Assembly: GCA_007570785.1 (NCBI GenBank)
Contig: ML661885.1
Span: forward strand, 39,769,454-39,833,453
Length of the DNA stretch: 64,000 nucleotides
Source of the DNA: Antilocapra americana
Taxonomy: Eukaryota > Chordata > Mammalia > Artiodactyla > Antilocapridae
Reading direction: 5' to 3'
The notes beneath the pieces were generated by a model that was given only the letters and a program-made list of their open reading frames with translations, ran no database searches and was not told the DNA's origin. Positions 32,960-42,400 of this stretch are shown here, piece after piece. A program made the translations under genes and the position numbers. The first letter of the stretch is position 1. Each line of letters begins with the position of its first letter.

Positions 32960-33200
32960 CCGATAAAGAAAATAGCTACCATTTATTGAATACCTTCAAT
33001 ATCCAGATACCATGCTAAACAATGGATGGATGTTATTTCATTAACCTTCACATTAATCCTATAAGTAGGTAATATTAATATCATTATCCCCACTTTATAA
33101 ATGTGGAGACTGAGACTTGGAGAAAGAAGTATATCCAAGATCAGATGGCCAGGAAGTGTCAGAACTGGAATTCAAAGCCAGGGATTCCTACTCCAAAATC
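32960..33200 (-). mobile_element. MIR SINE, near full length
   Basis: TTATTTCATTAACCTTCAC, CATTATCCCCACTTTATAAA, GGAGACTGAGACTTGG and GGCCAGGAAGTGTCAGAAC are reversed MIR from 3' to 5' end. Confidence 0.85.
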
Positions 33201-33477
33201 AGTGCTTTGAGGTGATATATTCTTTTGTTTTCTTTGATGAATTTCAGCTGCATTCGTGCTGTAGTAACTAGGTTTCAGGGGCATTTTTCTTGGCTTCAAG
33301 CACTTGAATGAGGCCCAGATATCAGACGGCTTATTTATGGTGAGAGGTTCTGACCCCAGCTACAGCAGTATCAGCTTGGCTTCAAAGATGCAAGGTTTTT
33401 TAAATGAAAATATCTGGACCATGATTTAGACCCATCATTTTTTAAATGAGAAAATTTGGACCCAGAGAGTATGGTAC

Positions 33478-34320
33478 TTCAGTTAGTTATTGCTGTGTAA
33501 CAAATGCGCCTAAAACTTAGTGGCTTAACCCACAAAAGCATTTTCTTGCTCCCAATTCTGTGGGCCAGGACTCTGTGCAGAGCTCAGCAGTGTTGTCTGG
33601 GGACTGTTCCATGTGGTATTGGCCAGATTTCTGGGACAAGGGCCTCTCTCACACACTTGGGGGCTTGAGGTCAGTTGCTGGCTTTCTGCTCACCAGGACA
33701 GCCTTGACTTTACATTGTGGCTCAGGATGGCAAGAGAGCAAAGGATCTCAGCCCAGAACTGGAACAATGCACCCTCTCTGTCTCCTTCTGTTGGTCCAAG
33801 CCAGTCTTAAGGCCCCCGATTCAAGGGGAGGGAAACATTAGTATTGTATTAATTTCCAAGTGTCGATAATGAGTTGTATAACATGTTAAACTCTGAAGAA
33901 ACTGGATACAGGATCCTTGTAATGTTTTTCCCTCTCTTGTACATCTGAATTTATTTCAAAATTAAAACTTAAACAAATTTTTAAAAAGGGATGCAGGGGA
34001 ACAGACCCCCACCTTCTTTAAAATATATACATATATATATTTATTTATTTGGGGCTGTGCCGGGTCTTAGTTGCAACACGTGGGATCTTTGTTGAGATGC
34101 ATGAGCTTCCTTCTAGCTGAGGCGCTCAGACTCAATAGTTGCAGTGCGAGGGCTTAGTTGTCCTGAGGCATATGGAATCTTAGTTCCCCGACCTGGGATC
34201 AAACCCGTATATCCTGCATTGGAAGGTGGATTATTTACGACTGGACCATGAGGGAAGTCCCCAGACCCCACCTTTTGATAAGGGGAGCAGCCAGTGCATG
34301 GCCATGTTTGTGGACAGCAC
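33478..34320 (-). mobile_element. Old LTR split by two insertions
   Basis: TTAGTTATTGCTGTGTAACA and ACTTAGTGGCTTAACCC open a reversed old LTR. It runs to CGATTCAAGGGGAGGGAAAC at 33840 and resumes at about 34262 with CAGACCCCACCTTTTGATAA. Between lie an A-tailed fragment (33841-33990) and a CHR SINE. Confidence 0.6.
34040..34261 (-). mobile_element. CHR-type tRNA SINE
   Basis: Reversed CHR with TTTATTTATTTGG tail, GGAATCTTAGTTCCCCGACC and head end CATGAGGGAAGTCCC. The duplication CAGACCCCCACCTTCT (34003-34018) matches CAGACCCCACCTTTTG (34262-34277) with one gap. Confidence 0.88.
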
Positions 34321-35019
34321 CATACCTGGTGACTTGTTAGTGGCAGGTATCAAAGCATTAGACCAATGTTACAGAAAATCCGACTGTGGCAGCTTTCCTG
34401 GAAGATAAAAGAGACCCTACCCCCACCCCACCAAATAGAAACTACATTCTATTTGAACTCTTTCAGCTCTAACAGATAAACGTGAGAAATAGTTTAGAGG
34501 AGATGGGGACTGTCACACATCTCTTCCACTGGATAATGACATTTTGGGGGACTGTGTGACCAGCTGGGTTCCGTGCCTGCATCACACACCAGGAGGATGG
34601 AGTGGCACCTCCCTTGGTCTGGGCAGTCTGCACATTCTCTCGGCCAAAGGGAACCCCAGGCAAATGAAAGGAATCAGGGGCTGTTGGCTCCATCAAGGCC
34701 AGAGGGGATATGCTCAAGGATGTTGCAGAAGGTGAACACTGAAGAGACAACTAGCTCCATTAGGCTAAAATGATCAGCTAAATATGCTTCTAACAAAACC
34801 CAGACAGATGGTCTAGGCAAGAAGTTGGTGAGAAAAGAACGGAATTTCAGGCCTTAACTAGCAAAGCCCATCTTTGATCCCTGAGGAAGGATTAAATACA
34901 AAACCAAGGTCAAATGTAGGAATGTGTACCTGGGAAGCAAAAATAAAAGTGGATGACAACCAGATGAAGAGCAATGCTAACTTGCCCACTGTTAAGAGCT
35001 GGGGGAAGCCTAAGAGATC
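34321..35019. other. Unassigned DNA
   Basis: No gene or firm repeat. Confidence 0.5.
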
Positions 35020-35290
35020 AAATTTAGTTGGAACCCCACTTTACACGTAAAAGAGAGGAGGCCCAAGAAACAGAGAAGTGAGTACTTGCCCCAGGTCCTA
35101 CAGCTCAGTTATTCTTGCACTGCTAGTGAGCATTTAGTCAGCACTCATTAGGTGTCCAGCATTTTGATGGGTGATGGAAACTCAAGATAGACTAAGACAC
35201 AGCCTTTACCTTAACAAAGCTGACTGTCAGGGAAGGAGAAGGACATGAAACAATGAATATACAACAGTGTGGGAACACAAGGCCAGCCGT
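35020..35290 (-). mobile_element. MIR then L2 fragments
   Basis: CCCCAGGTCCTACAGCTCAG is reversed MIR. CAGCACTCATTAGGTGTCCAG onward is reversed L2. Confidence 0.5.
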
Positions 35291-35764
35291 GTTCAGAGCG
35301 GGCTGCAGGAGTCCAGAGCAGGCAGCCAGACGACCAGAGCGCCAACGCTCAGCTGCAGGTCTCCTGCTATCAGAGTCCATGGGCTCTGCGTAGAAGAAAG
35401 CTTTTCTTAAAAAAAAAAAAATCCTGTTCACTGAGCTGCCCATCAGAGCAACACTGGAGGAAAGAAGGCAGTCTTACAATCGCATGTACTAGGAAGAGAA
35501 AATCCTAAATGTGCATTTGGACAGGGCCTACTGGAATCTCCACATACCTCCCTACACACACAATCTGCAGAGCCTCTGACTTCTAACCCCTTCACCAAAC
35601 CATCAAATGAGACATTTTCTGGCCAAAAGTCTCAGGGGAACCAGGCCAAGGGTGGAGTCCACCACCAACATGAATGGTGCCACTGCCTTCCTCAGGGCTC
35701 TCATGTGGACCCTCCTTGCCACCTCCCATCCTCCCGCTCCCCTGAGCTAAGTCGCCCTAATACA
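35291..35764. other. Unassigned DNA
   Basis: A 13-base A-run sits at 35409-35421. No gene is seen. Confidence 0.5.
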
Positions 35765-36245
35765 GCTAATCTGTTGAGCACTCCCTGAGTGCCAGGTGCC
35801 TTCATACATCCTCTCAGGTCATCTGCACCAGAAATTTGCAAGGTAAGTATCAAGCCCCCACTTTACGTACAAAGAACCAGTCCAATTTCACCAAGCTGGG
35901 AAGTGACACGGAGAAGGCACTGGCCACCCACTCCAGTCCTCTCGCCTGGAAAATCCCATAGAGGGAGGAGCCTGGTGGGCTGCAGTCCATGGGGTCGCTA
36001 AGAGTCGGACACGACTGAACAACTTCACCTTCCCTTTTCCCTTTCATGCACTGCAGAAGGAAACAGCAACCCACTCCGGTGTTCTTGCCTGGAGAATCCT
36101 AGGGATGGGCGAGCCTGGTGGGCTGCCGTCTATGGGGTCGCACAGAGTCGGACACGACTGAAATGACTTAGCAGCAGCAGGAAGTGACAGAGGTGGGATT
36201 CAAACCCCTGTCCATCTGCTCCAAAGCCCATGTTTTCTCTATCAC
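35765..36245 (-). mobile_element. MIR SINE split by Bov-A2
   Basis: Reversed MIR with GAGTGCCAGGTGCCTTC and CCCCCACTTTACGTAC on the left side. It resumes after the SINE with GTGGGATTCAAACCCC and CAAAGCCCATGTTTTC. Confidence 0.75.
35909..36179 (+). mobile_element. Bov-A2 dimeric SINE
   Basis: Two A monomers (35911-36030 and 36055-36175), each ending with AGTCGGACACGACTGAA, joined by a CCCTTTTCCCTTTCATGC linker. The 10 bp duplication GGAAGTGACA lies at 35899-35908 and 36180-36189. Confidence 0.96.
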
Positions 36246-36299
36246 TACACGAGAGAAAAGGTAAAGGGATAAGGCGCCGTTAATGTCACGAAACTCCAG

Positions 36300-36620
36300 A
36301 TGTAGCCTCCCACCCCCGACCAGCAGCTTCAGCACGCCTGGGAGCCTGATAGAACTGCAGTCTCTCGGGCTCCTCCTCAGACCTACAATGTGGGAATCTG
36401 CACTTGAACAAGATTCCAGGTGATTTCGATGCCTATGAAAGTCGGGGGAGCCCGCGTCTTGTCCGCGGTTAGAAACCCAGGCTGAACACTGGATCACCTG
36501 GGGAGCTAGGCAAAACGCTGATGCCCGAGAGTCCCACATCCGGGGCTCTGATTCTAGTTGGTCAGTTATTAAAAAGCTCCCCGGGTGATTCCAACGGGCA
36601 GCAATCGTCGAGAACCACTG
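36300..36620 (+). mobile_element. Two MER5-type hAT fossils
   Basis: The first (36304-36460) has GACCAGCAGCTTCAGCACG and TTCCAGGTGATTTCGATGCC. The second (36483-36620) has GGATCACCTGGGGAGCTAGG, AAAAAGCTCCCCGGGTGATT and GAGAACCACTGG, the terminal sequence. Both are nonautonomous. Confidence 0.75.
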
Positions 36621-36761
36621 GCAGAAGAAGGGGGAAAGCTGCAGGCTCTGGAGAGTGGGTGCCCCTAGGGACTCGCCCTGTCTTCCCAGGCAGAGGCACG
36701 CGGCGGGGACGGGCCAGCGTTAGGGAGGCTCAGTGACAGGGCAGTGACAGTCTGGGTTTCC

Positions 36762-36957
36762 TGCCCGCCTCGTGGCTCAGCTGCTAAAGAATCTGCCTGC
36801 AATGCGGGAGACCTGGGTTCGACCCCTGGGTCGGGAAGATCCCCTGGAGAAGGGAAAGGCCACCCACTGCAGTATTCTAGCCTGGAGAATTCCATGGACT
36901 ATTAACAGTCCGTGAGGTCGCCAAAAGTCGGACACGACTGAGCGACTTTCACTTCAC
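36762..36957 (+). mobile_element. Bov-tA SINE next to the CpG island
   Basis: Intact head, GGGTTCGACCCC box B, and end GACTGAGCGACTTTCACTTC. It abuts the CpG island, so it may supply that promoter's upstream edge. Confidence 0.96.
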
Positions 36958-37600
36958 TAGTGCGCGCGACTGGACAGAGAGCGGCTGCAGAAGGACGTAA
37001 GGTAGCGGGTTCCTCCTGAAGAAGGAACCGCAACGGTCAGGGTGCCAGGAACGCAGGGCAGGTGGGTTTTCCCGGTCCAGCCCGCGCGGGAAGCCCAGCC
37101 GAGCTAAGGAGCGCAGCGCGCAGGCGCAGAGGCGGGGCGGGGCGGGGCGACTCGAGGGGCGGGGCGGGGCGGGGCGCGGCGACTCCGGGGCGGGGCGGCC
37201 CGAGAGCCACCGCCCTCGCCCCCGGGCCCCGCCGGCCGGGCCGCGGCCGCCCCTAGGGCCGCTCCGGGAGGGGCGGGGCCGCGCGGCGCGGCAGGTGCGG
37301 GCGGCCCCGGGAGGGCGGGTTGGAACGCTTCCTTTGTGGCTCGTCCGGCCCCGCCCCAGGCCTGGGCGCGAGCTGAGTCACGGCCGACGGCTGGGTGCGC
37401 GGCCGCTTGGCCCCGCACGGAGGAGCGTCCCTTTCCTGAGGCTGGCTTGTCTAACGAGGCCGCTAAAGGGACAAGAGCCAGGGCACAGTGGCTGCTATCC
37501 TACAGAGCCCTTTACAGGGTCACCCCGGCGCTCACTCAGCCCTGGGCCGGAGCCACTATCCGCATCCTCCCCTAGGATGCCCCTTCAAGGGGATCCTGAT
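36958..37600. promoter_or_regulatory. CpG-island promoter candidate
   Basis: About 0.5-0.6 kb of very CpG-dense DNA, densest at 37080-37420. It holds tandem GGGGC/GGGCGG GC boxes (37131-37198, 37267-37280), an NRF1-like CGCGCAGGCGCA (37117-37128), an E-box-free TATA-less core and an ARE-type site. Candidate donors on the plus strand are GCAG|GTGCGG (37293/37294), GCAG|GTGGGT near 37060 and GGAC|GTAAGG near 36996. A minus donor TGA|GTGAGC is near 37535. The direction is undetermined and no first-codon ATG frame is convincing; the long frames here begin at GTG. It is most likely a TATA-less, Sp1-driven promoter with a noncoding first exon. The gene is not identified. Confidence 0.75.
37372..37381 (-). 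promoter_or_regulatory. ARE/MARE-type element in the CpG island
   Basis: Minus-strand GTGACTCAGC fits the antioxidant-response core RTGACNNNGC exactly and contains an AP-1 TGAGTCA. Occupancy is unknown. Confidence 0.35.
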
Positions 37601-37689
37601 TTTGAGGTTTGAGGCAGAGCCTGCAGTGATAGGGTCCAGGAAGGTCCCTCTAGAGCTTGCCTGAAATATGCTTGCGAGAGGGCGGGCCT

Positions 37690-37825
37690 AGGGTTACCTG
37701 GAGGATTTGTGAAAATGCAGGTTCCCTGTTCGTCCCTTGTTCACGGAGCATGGGATCCAACCGAACCGGGTAAAACCGTGGAGTCTGCATTTTAACAAGG
37801 GCGCTGATGTTTTCTCAGCCTCCCT
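37690..37825 (+). mobile_element. MER5-like hAT fossil
   Basis: TTACCTGGAGGATTTGTGAA and TCTGCATTTTAACAAGGGCG follow the MER5 layout. The middle is diverged. Confidence 0.5.
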
Positions 37826-38400
37826 TTGAGTGTCTCTGCTTTTAAGGACGTGCCCTTGAGCATAGATGCCGCGAAATGATCTTGAGCTCTCCTAGGTGAC
37901 ACAACTAGATGCTGGTAGAAAAGGGAGCCAGGTGATGGTTCCCAGGTCCCCAGGCCTGTGTTTAATTTATGAGCACAGGCCAGACTTGCGTTGCAGCCTT
38001 CTTTAGGGAGCTTCTAAATCCTTCCTTTCTACTTTGGTGGTATTGAGTATGTCCGGAAATAAGCAGCATCAGCTGGCACTGTCAGACGCCTTGATTTTCT
38101 TAGGATGACACTCCAGCATGGCATGTGGGTTTGGGTATATGGACTGTAGCTTAAGCCTATCTGCCACTAAATAGCCCGAGCCCCCAGAAGAATCTGTTAT
38201 GACTAATGTCAACTCGCATGGATTTTTATATAATCTCTACTTTAAAGGCTGCAAGTCTGTCAAAAGAAGATAGAGAAAAAATTCACTGGAAATTAGGTTT
38301 AAGAACAAATTTATCTCTTTGCTTGGCAAATGTCATCCTGTTAACTGCTCCTAATGAAAAAAATGAGTGGATATTATATTTTCAACAATTGGTTTGAAGT
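37826..38400. other. Unassigned DNA downstream of the CpG island
   Basis: No exon recognised. 38206-38397 has a 63-codon plus frame without other support. Confidence 0.45.
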
Positions 38401-38404
38401 GAGT

Positions 38405-38520
38405 ACACAAGACTCTGAATTCAGATGGCCTTGGCTTAAATCTCAGCTTTCCCACTTACTGGCTGGTGACCATAGGGAAGTTCTTACCTCTTTCTGCCTC
38501 AGTTTATCTGAAAAATGTAG
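38405..38520 (+). mobile_element. MIR SINE
   Basis: GATGGCCTTGGCTTAAATCTC, CCCACTTACTGGCTGGTGAC and GCCTCAGTTTATCTG are MIR blocks. Confidence 0.8.
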
Positions 38521-38559
38521 GTGTAAATATTTATTTTACATTGACTATAACCAGCTATT

Positions 38560-39015
38560 TTAAAGAGATTTTCATGTGTTATTCATGTAATTTCCACTTT
38601 ACCAGTGAGGAAACTGAGACTCAGGGCGACTGTGTACCAATATGGCCCTATCTCCATCTAGGCCTATTCCCGCCAGCCCCCACTCTTGACCATGCCTCCT
38701 CCTGCCTCCTCGCTCCTGGTTGGCTGTCAGATGTTAGCCAGGTGCATTCTCATGGGTGCATCATAATAACTATCAGTGTTGAGCAGTTCCTATGTACCGC
38801 AGACTAATGTAAACATGTTACTAGAGTTAATTCTTACCATCCTCCCAAGAGAAGGGAATTAGTATTATTATCTCCAGTTCTCAGGGGGAGAAACTGAAAC
38901 AGAGATACTGAAAGACTTAACCCAGGATCACAGTGCTAGGAAGGGGCAAAACCAGAACGTAAAACATGGTACTCTGGCTCCCAGGCCTGGGTACCAACCC
39001 GCTGCGCTGTGCTTC
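38560..39015 (-). mobile_element. Two MIR SINE copies
   Basis: 38560-38640 has GTGAGGAAACTGAGACTCAGG. 38765-39015 has GAATTAGTATTATTATCTCC, GGGAGAAACTGAAACAG, AGTGCTAGGAAGGGG and ACTCTGGCTCCCAGGC. 38641-38764 between them is unassigned. Confidence 0.75.
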
Positions 39016-39798
39016 CCGTGTATGGACTACCTAAAAAGAAAGGGAGAGGCTCCCCAGTCTCCTGACCCATCAAAGCAGTGATGCTGGCATTTTTTTCCGT
39101 CCCATCAGCACCCTACCTCTGGGAGCAGAGGCTCCCTTCTATCGGAGATCTTGTGACTCTTCTGGGCCTTGGAAAATCGGTGTGTATGCGGGACATTTAG
39201 AGGGGCTTTGCAAAAGACCTGAATACAAGCAAGCATCTGATTGATCCACTGGTGATATGCAGGCAGCTTTCAGCAGAGGCATGGACGCTGATGTGGCTCC
39301 CTGCCCAAGTGCTGTCAGGGCTGCCTGCAAGGAAATGGTTTGCAAGTTCACCCTCACCTGTTGGCTGGTCTTCCACGTGACAGCTGGGCACTGACCGCTA
39401 CATAAGTGGCCTCTTGTCACACTGAGCTGGAAACATGGATGTTAAAGGCATGAAGTCTGACTCGTAAACAAGGAGCATTGTATTGGAAACTGGAGGAGAG
39501 GTGGTCCTTCTTATAAAGTGGCAGAGAGCTCAGCTGGACTGTGTTCTCATATTTTGTGAAGGTAGAATGTGTGAGCCATGTAATTGTGTGTTTAGCTGTG
39601 GAGATTTCTAAGCAAAGTGTTGAAGGAGCAGCTTGTCTTTTCCTGAATACTGAGAGTAAAATGCAAAAGGAGAGAGATGAACTGAAGAAAGAGTTGTTAA
39701 GCAGAAAGGAATCAGAACTTGGAGATTTGGATAATTCTGTCTGCTATATTGCAAAAAATTGAGAAAGCTTGCTCTGAATAGAACACTAAGAGTGTGGC
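39016..39798. other. Unassigned DNA with a charged short frame
   Basis: 39541-39762 encodes 73 residues. The C-terminal half (MQKERDELKKELLSRKESE) is strongly charged and could form a short coiled coil. It is preceded by TGTGTGTTTAG, a weak acceptor-like site. I do not recognise it and there is no donor at its end. Confidence 0.3.
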
Positions 39799-39807
39799 TG
39801 AGCAGCC

Positions 39808-39823
39808 TTTTTTTTTTTTTTTT
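39808..39823 (-). mobile_element. Poly(A)-only retroinsertion
   Basis: A run of 16 T (poly(A) on the minus strand) flanked by perfect GAGCAGCC direct repeats. With the shared T, TGAGCAGCC lies at 39799-39807 and 39823-39831. This is what L1-type target-primed insertion leaves when only the tail is copied. Confidence 0.7.
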
Positions 39824-39831
39824 GAGCAGCC

Positions 39832-40088
39832 GCTTCTTAAAGAGATCCTAGGTGTGACCACAGAGCTAATCAGTCCTCAAGGGAAGCCAGGAGATGGGAT
39901 TGCACCAGCGGAGATGCTAAGGTTTGAACTAAAGCGAACAAAGAAAGCAAGACTTGTTTCAGTTTTTCTATTTCATATTCAGTGCTCCGATCTTATTTAG
40001 TTTGTTTTCCAACTTCTCCATCTCTTCTTTTTTTTTTTTTTTTTTCTTTTCTTTTTTAAGCCTTTGTCAAGCATAGCAGAAAAACTTT

Positions 40089-40125
<37 letters not shown>

Positions 40126-40126
40126 T
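39832..40126. other. Unassigned DNA with T- and TA-tracts
   Basis: A poly(T) block lies at about 40026-40060 and a (TA)n microsatellite at 40093-40122, directly before the Bov-tA. No gene is seen. Confidence 0.6.
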
Positions 40127-40350
40127 AAGGCTTCCGTGGTGGCTCAAACTGTAAAGAATCCACCTGCAATGCAGGAGACCTAGGTTTGATCCCTGGGTTG
40201 GGAAAATCCCCTGGAGAAGGACATGGCAACCTACTCCATTATTCTTGCCTGGAAAGTTCCATGGACAGAGGAACCTGGCGGGCTACATACAGTCCATGGG
40301 GTCGCAAAGAGTCAGACACAACTGAGCAACTAAGCACAACTAAGCACACA
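40127..40350 (+). mobile_element. Bov-tA SINE
   Basis: Head GGCTTCCGTGGTGGCTC, A unit, and a duplicated tail motif AACTAAGCAC. It is inserted in a TA-rich site. Confidence 0.96.
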
Positions 40351-40494
40351 TATATAGAATGTATAATATATATATATTTTAGAAAGCTATGGACTTTTGG
40401 CTAACTAAAATTTTTCTGACAGTTAGATTTCACTTGTTTGACCTAGTATGAGTAGAATGCTAGATTTCTAATTTAAAAAAAATAGATATGCAAC

Positions 40495-40655
40495 AAGCAA
40501 CAAAGGTTTACTATATAACACAGGAAACTATAGTCAATATCTTGTAGTAACCTATAATGGAAAGTAGTTTTAAAATGACATATGGGCATATGTATAATTG
40601 AATCACCTTGCTGTGCACCTGAAACATTGTAAGTCAGCTATGCTTTTATATATAT
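40495..40655 (+). mobile_element. L1 3' UTR end
   Basis: GGTTTACTATATAACACAGG, ATATCTTGTAGTAACCTATAA, TTGAATCACCTTGCTGTGC and ACATTGTAAGTCAGCTATGC are the artiodactyl L1 terminus. Confidence 0.85.
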
Positions 40656-40659
40656 ATAT

Positions 40660-40918
40660 GCTGCTAAGTCGCTTCAGTTATGTCCGACCCTGTGCAACCC
40701 CACTGACGGCAGCCCACCAGGCTCCCCCATCCCTGGGATTCTTCAGGCAAGAACACTGGAGTGGGTTGCCATTTCCTTCTCCAATGCGTGAAAGGGAAAA
40801 GGGAAAGTGAAGTTGCTCAGTCGTGTCCGACTCTTAGCGACTCCATGGACTGCAGCCTACCAGGCTCTTCTGTCCATGGGATTTTCCAGGCAAGAGTACT
40901 GGAGTGGGGTGCCAGTGC
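40660..40918 (-). mobile_element. Bov-A2 dimeric SINE
   Basis: Two reversed A monomers, starting CTGCTAAGTCGCTTCAG and GAAGTTGCTCAGTCGTG, separated by CGTGAAAGGGAAAAGGG. Confidence 0.95.
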
Positions 40919-41219
40919 AACCCACTTGGAGAGAAAGCAAGACAGAAGGAAAGAAGATGGTCAGACTTCCCTATAAACCCTGACGATAGAGCTCTTTGGT
41001 TACACATTTCCACGGCTCTTCAAGGAAAGGGAAGAAATACCCTGATGGCAATTTGGAGATTATCAGACCACCACCTAGGGTTTAACAGGACAGAAAGCCT
41101 GAGAGAGACCCCACCTCCACTTGGCAGAGCTGCAGAGTCAGGACCACTGTCCCAGGGAGTCTGGGAAGGCAGAGCATTGAGCCAAAGAGGACTACTCTTG
41201 AGCCTTAAGATCTGATGGT
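40919..41219. other. Unassigned DNA
   Basis: No gene. It may be an eroded upstream part of the MaLR element that follows. Confidence 0.4.
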
Positions 41220-41891
41220 ATTTGCCTTGCTTGGTTTGGGGCTTGCTTGGGACCTATCACCCCTTCCTTCTTTTCTGTTCTCCCTTTTGGAACAGGAATG
41301 CCTATCCTGTGCCTGCCTCATTATTGTATTCTGGAAACATGGAACTTTTCTGGTTTTCCAGGTTCACAGCTAGAGAGGAATTTGCCCCAGGATTAATTAT
41401 ATCTCAAGGCTCATTAACATCTGATTTAGATGATATTTAGGTGAGACTAGACCTTAGAGTTGATGCTGGATGACGTTAAGACTGTTGTGATTTAGGATTG
41501 AATGAATATATTTTGCATGTGAGGAAGTGAATTTGGAGGGATAAGGATGAAATGCTATGGAGTGAATTGTATCCCCCTAACATGGTGGTATGGACATGGG
41601 GCCTTTGAGAGGTAGTTAGATTTAGATGAGGTCATGAGTTCCCACCATCCTGAATTAATGTCCTTAATGGAAGAGACCAGAGACCTCACTTTCTCTCTCT
41701 CTCTGCCATGTGAGGGCACAGTGAGAAGGTGCCATCTGCAAGCCAGGAAGGTCTGTCACCAGACACCAACCCTGCTGGCACCTTGATTTTGACCTTCAAG
41801 CCTCTAAAAGTGCAAGGAAATAAACTTCTGTTGTCTAAGCCACCTGGTGGTCTATGGTATTTTTTCGTGGTGGCCCAAGCTCACCAAGACA
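41220..41891 (+). mobile_element. MaLR internal fragment plus 3' LTR
   Basis: 41220-41552 has AGCTAGAGAGGAATTTGCCC and TTAGAGTTGATGCTGGATGA, which I associate with MaLR internal 3' sequence. 41553-41891 is a nearly complete LTR: TGCTATGGAGTGAATTG, GCCATGTGAGGGCACAGTG, AAATAAACTTCTGTTGTC and ending CACCAAGACA. No protein-coding capacity remains. Confidence 0.75.
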
Positions 41892-42080
41892 CTTCTCAAA
41901 TAAAAACCTGAACTCCCTGAGGCAGCAAGGATGCTTCCAACAGCCTTGCAGAGAATTCTTGCACAAAGAACTAGGGCAGGGGGTGTGTGTATTTGGTGGG
42001 GGCGGGCTATGAAAGGAGATGAAATGCACAAAGGATCCCAGTTCCAGGCACAGATTGACTGAACTCTGACCACACACCCC
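41892..42080. other. Unassigned DNA
   Basis: G-rich near 41995-42005. No gene is seen. Confidence 0.5.
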
Positions 42081-42400
42081 GGGCTTCCCTGGTAGCTCAG
42101 CTGGTAAAGAATCTACCTACAATGCAGGAGACTCCAGTTCGATTTCTGGGTCAGGAAGATCCCCTGGAAAAGGGATAGGCTTCCCCCTCTAGTATTCTTG
42201 GGCTTACCTGGTGTCTCAGATGGTAAAACATCCGCCTACAATGAGGGAGACCAGGGTTCAATCCCTGGAGGCAGGCATGACAACCCACTCCAGTATTCTT
42301 GCCTGGAGAATCCCCATGGACAGAGGAGCCTGGCAGGCTGCAGGTCACGGGGTCGAAAGGAGTCCTACATGACCGAGTGACTAAGCACACTACCACACCT
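42081..42400 (+). mobile_element. Tandem Bov-tA units
   Basis: A first tRNA head and partial A unit (42081-42200) stops at AGTATTCTTGG. A second complete head and A unit (42201-42400) begins there with CTTACCTGGTGTCTCAG. Confidence 0.92.

Noticed and set aside
37295..37612. 105-codon frame in the CpG island as a first coding exon
   Set aside because: It starts at GTG in GC-rich DNA, has no ATG, and its Arg/Pro/Gly content follows from CpG composition.
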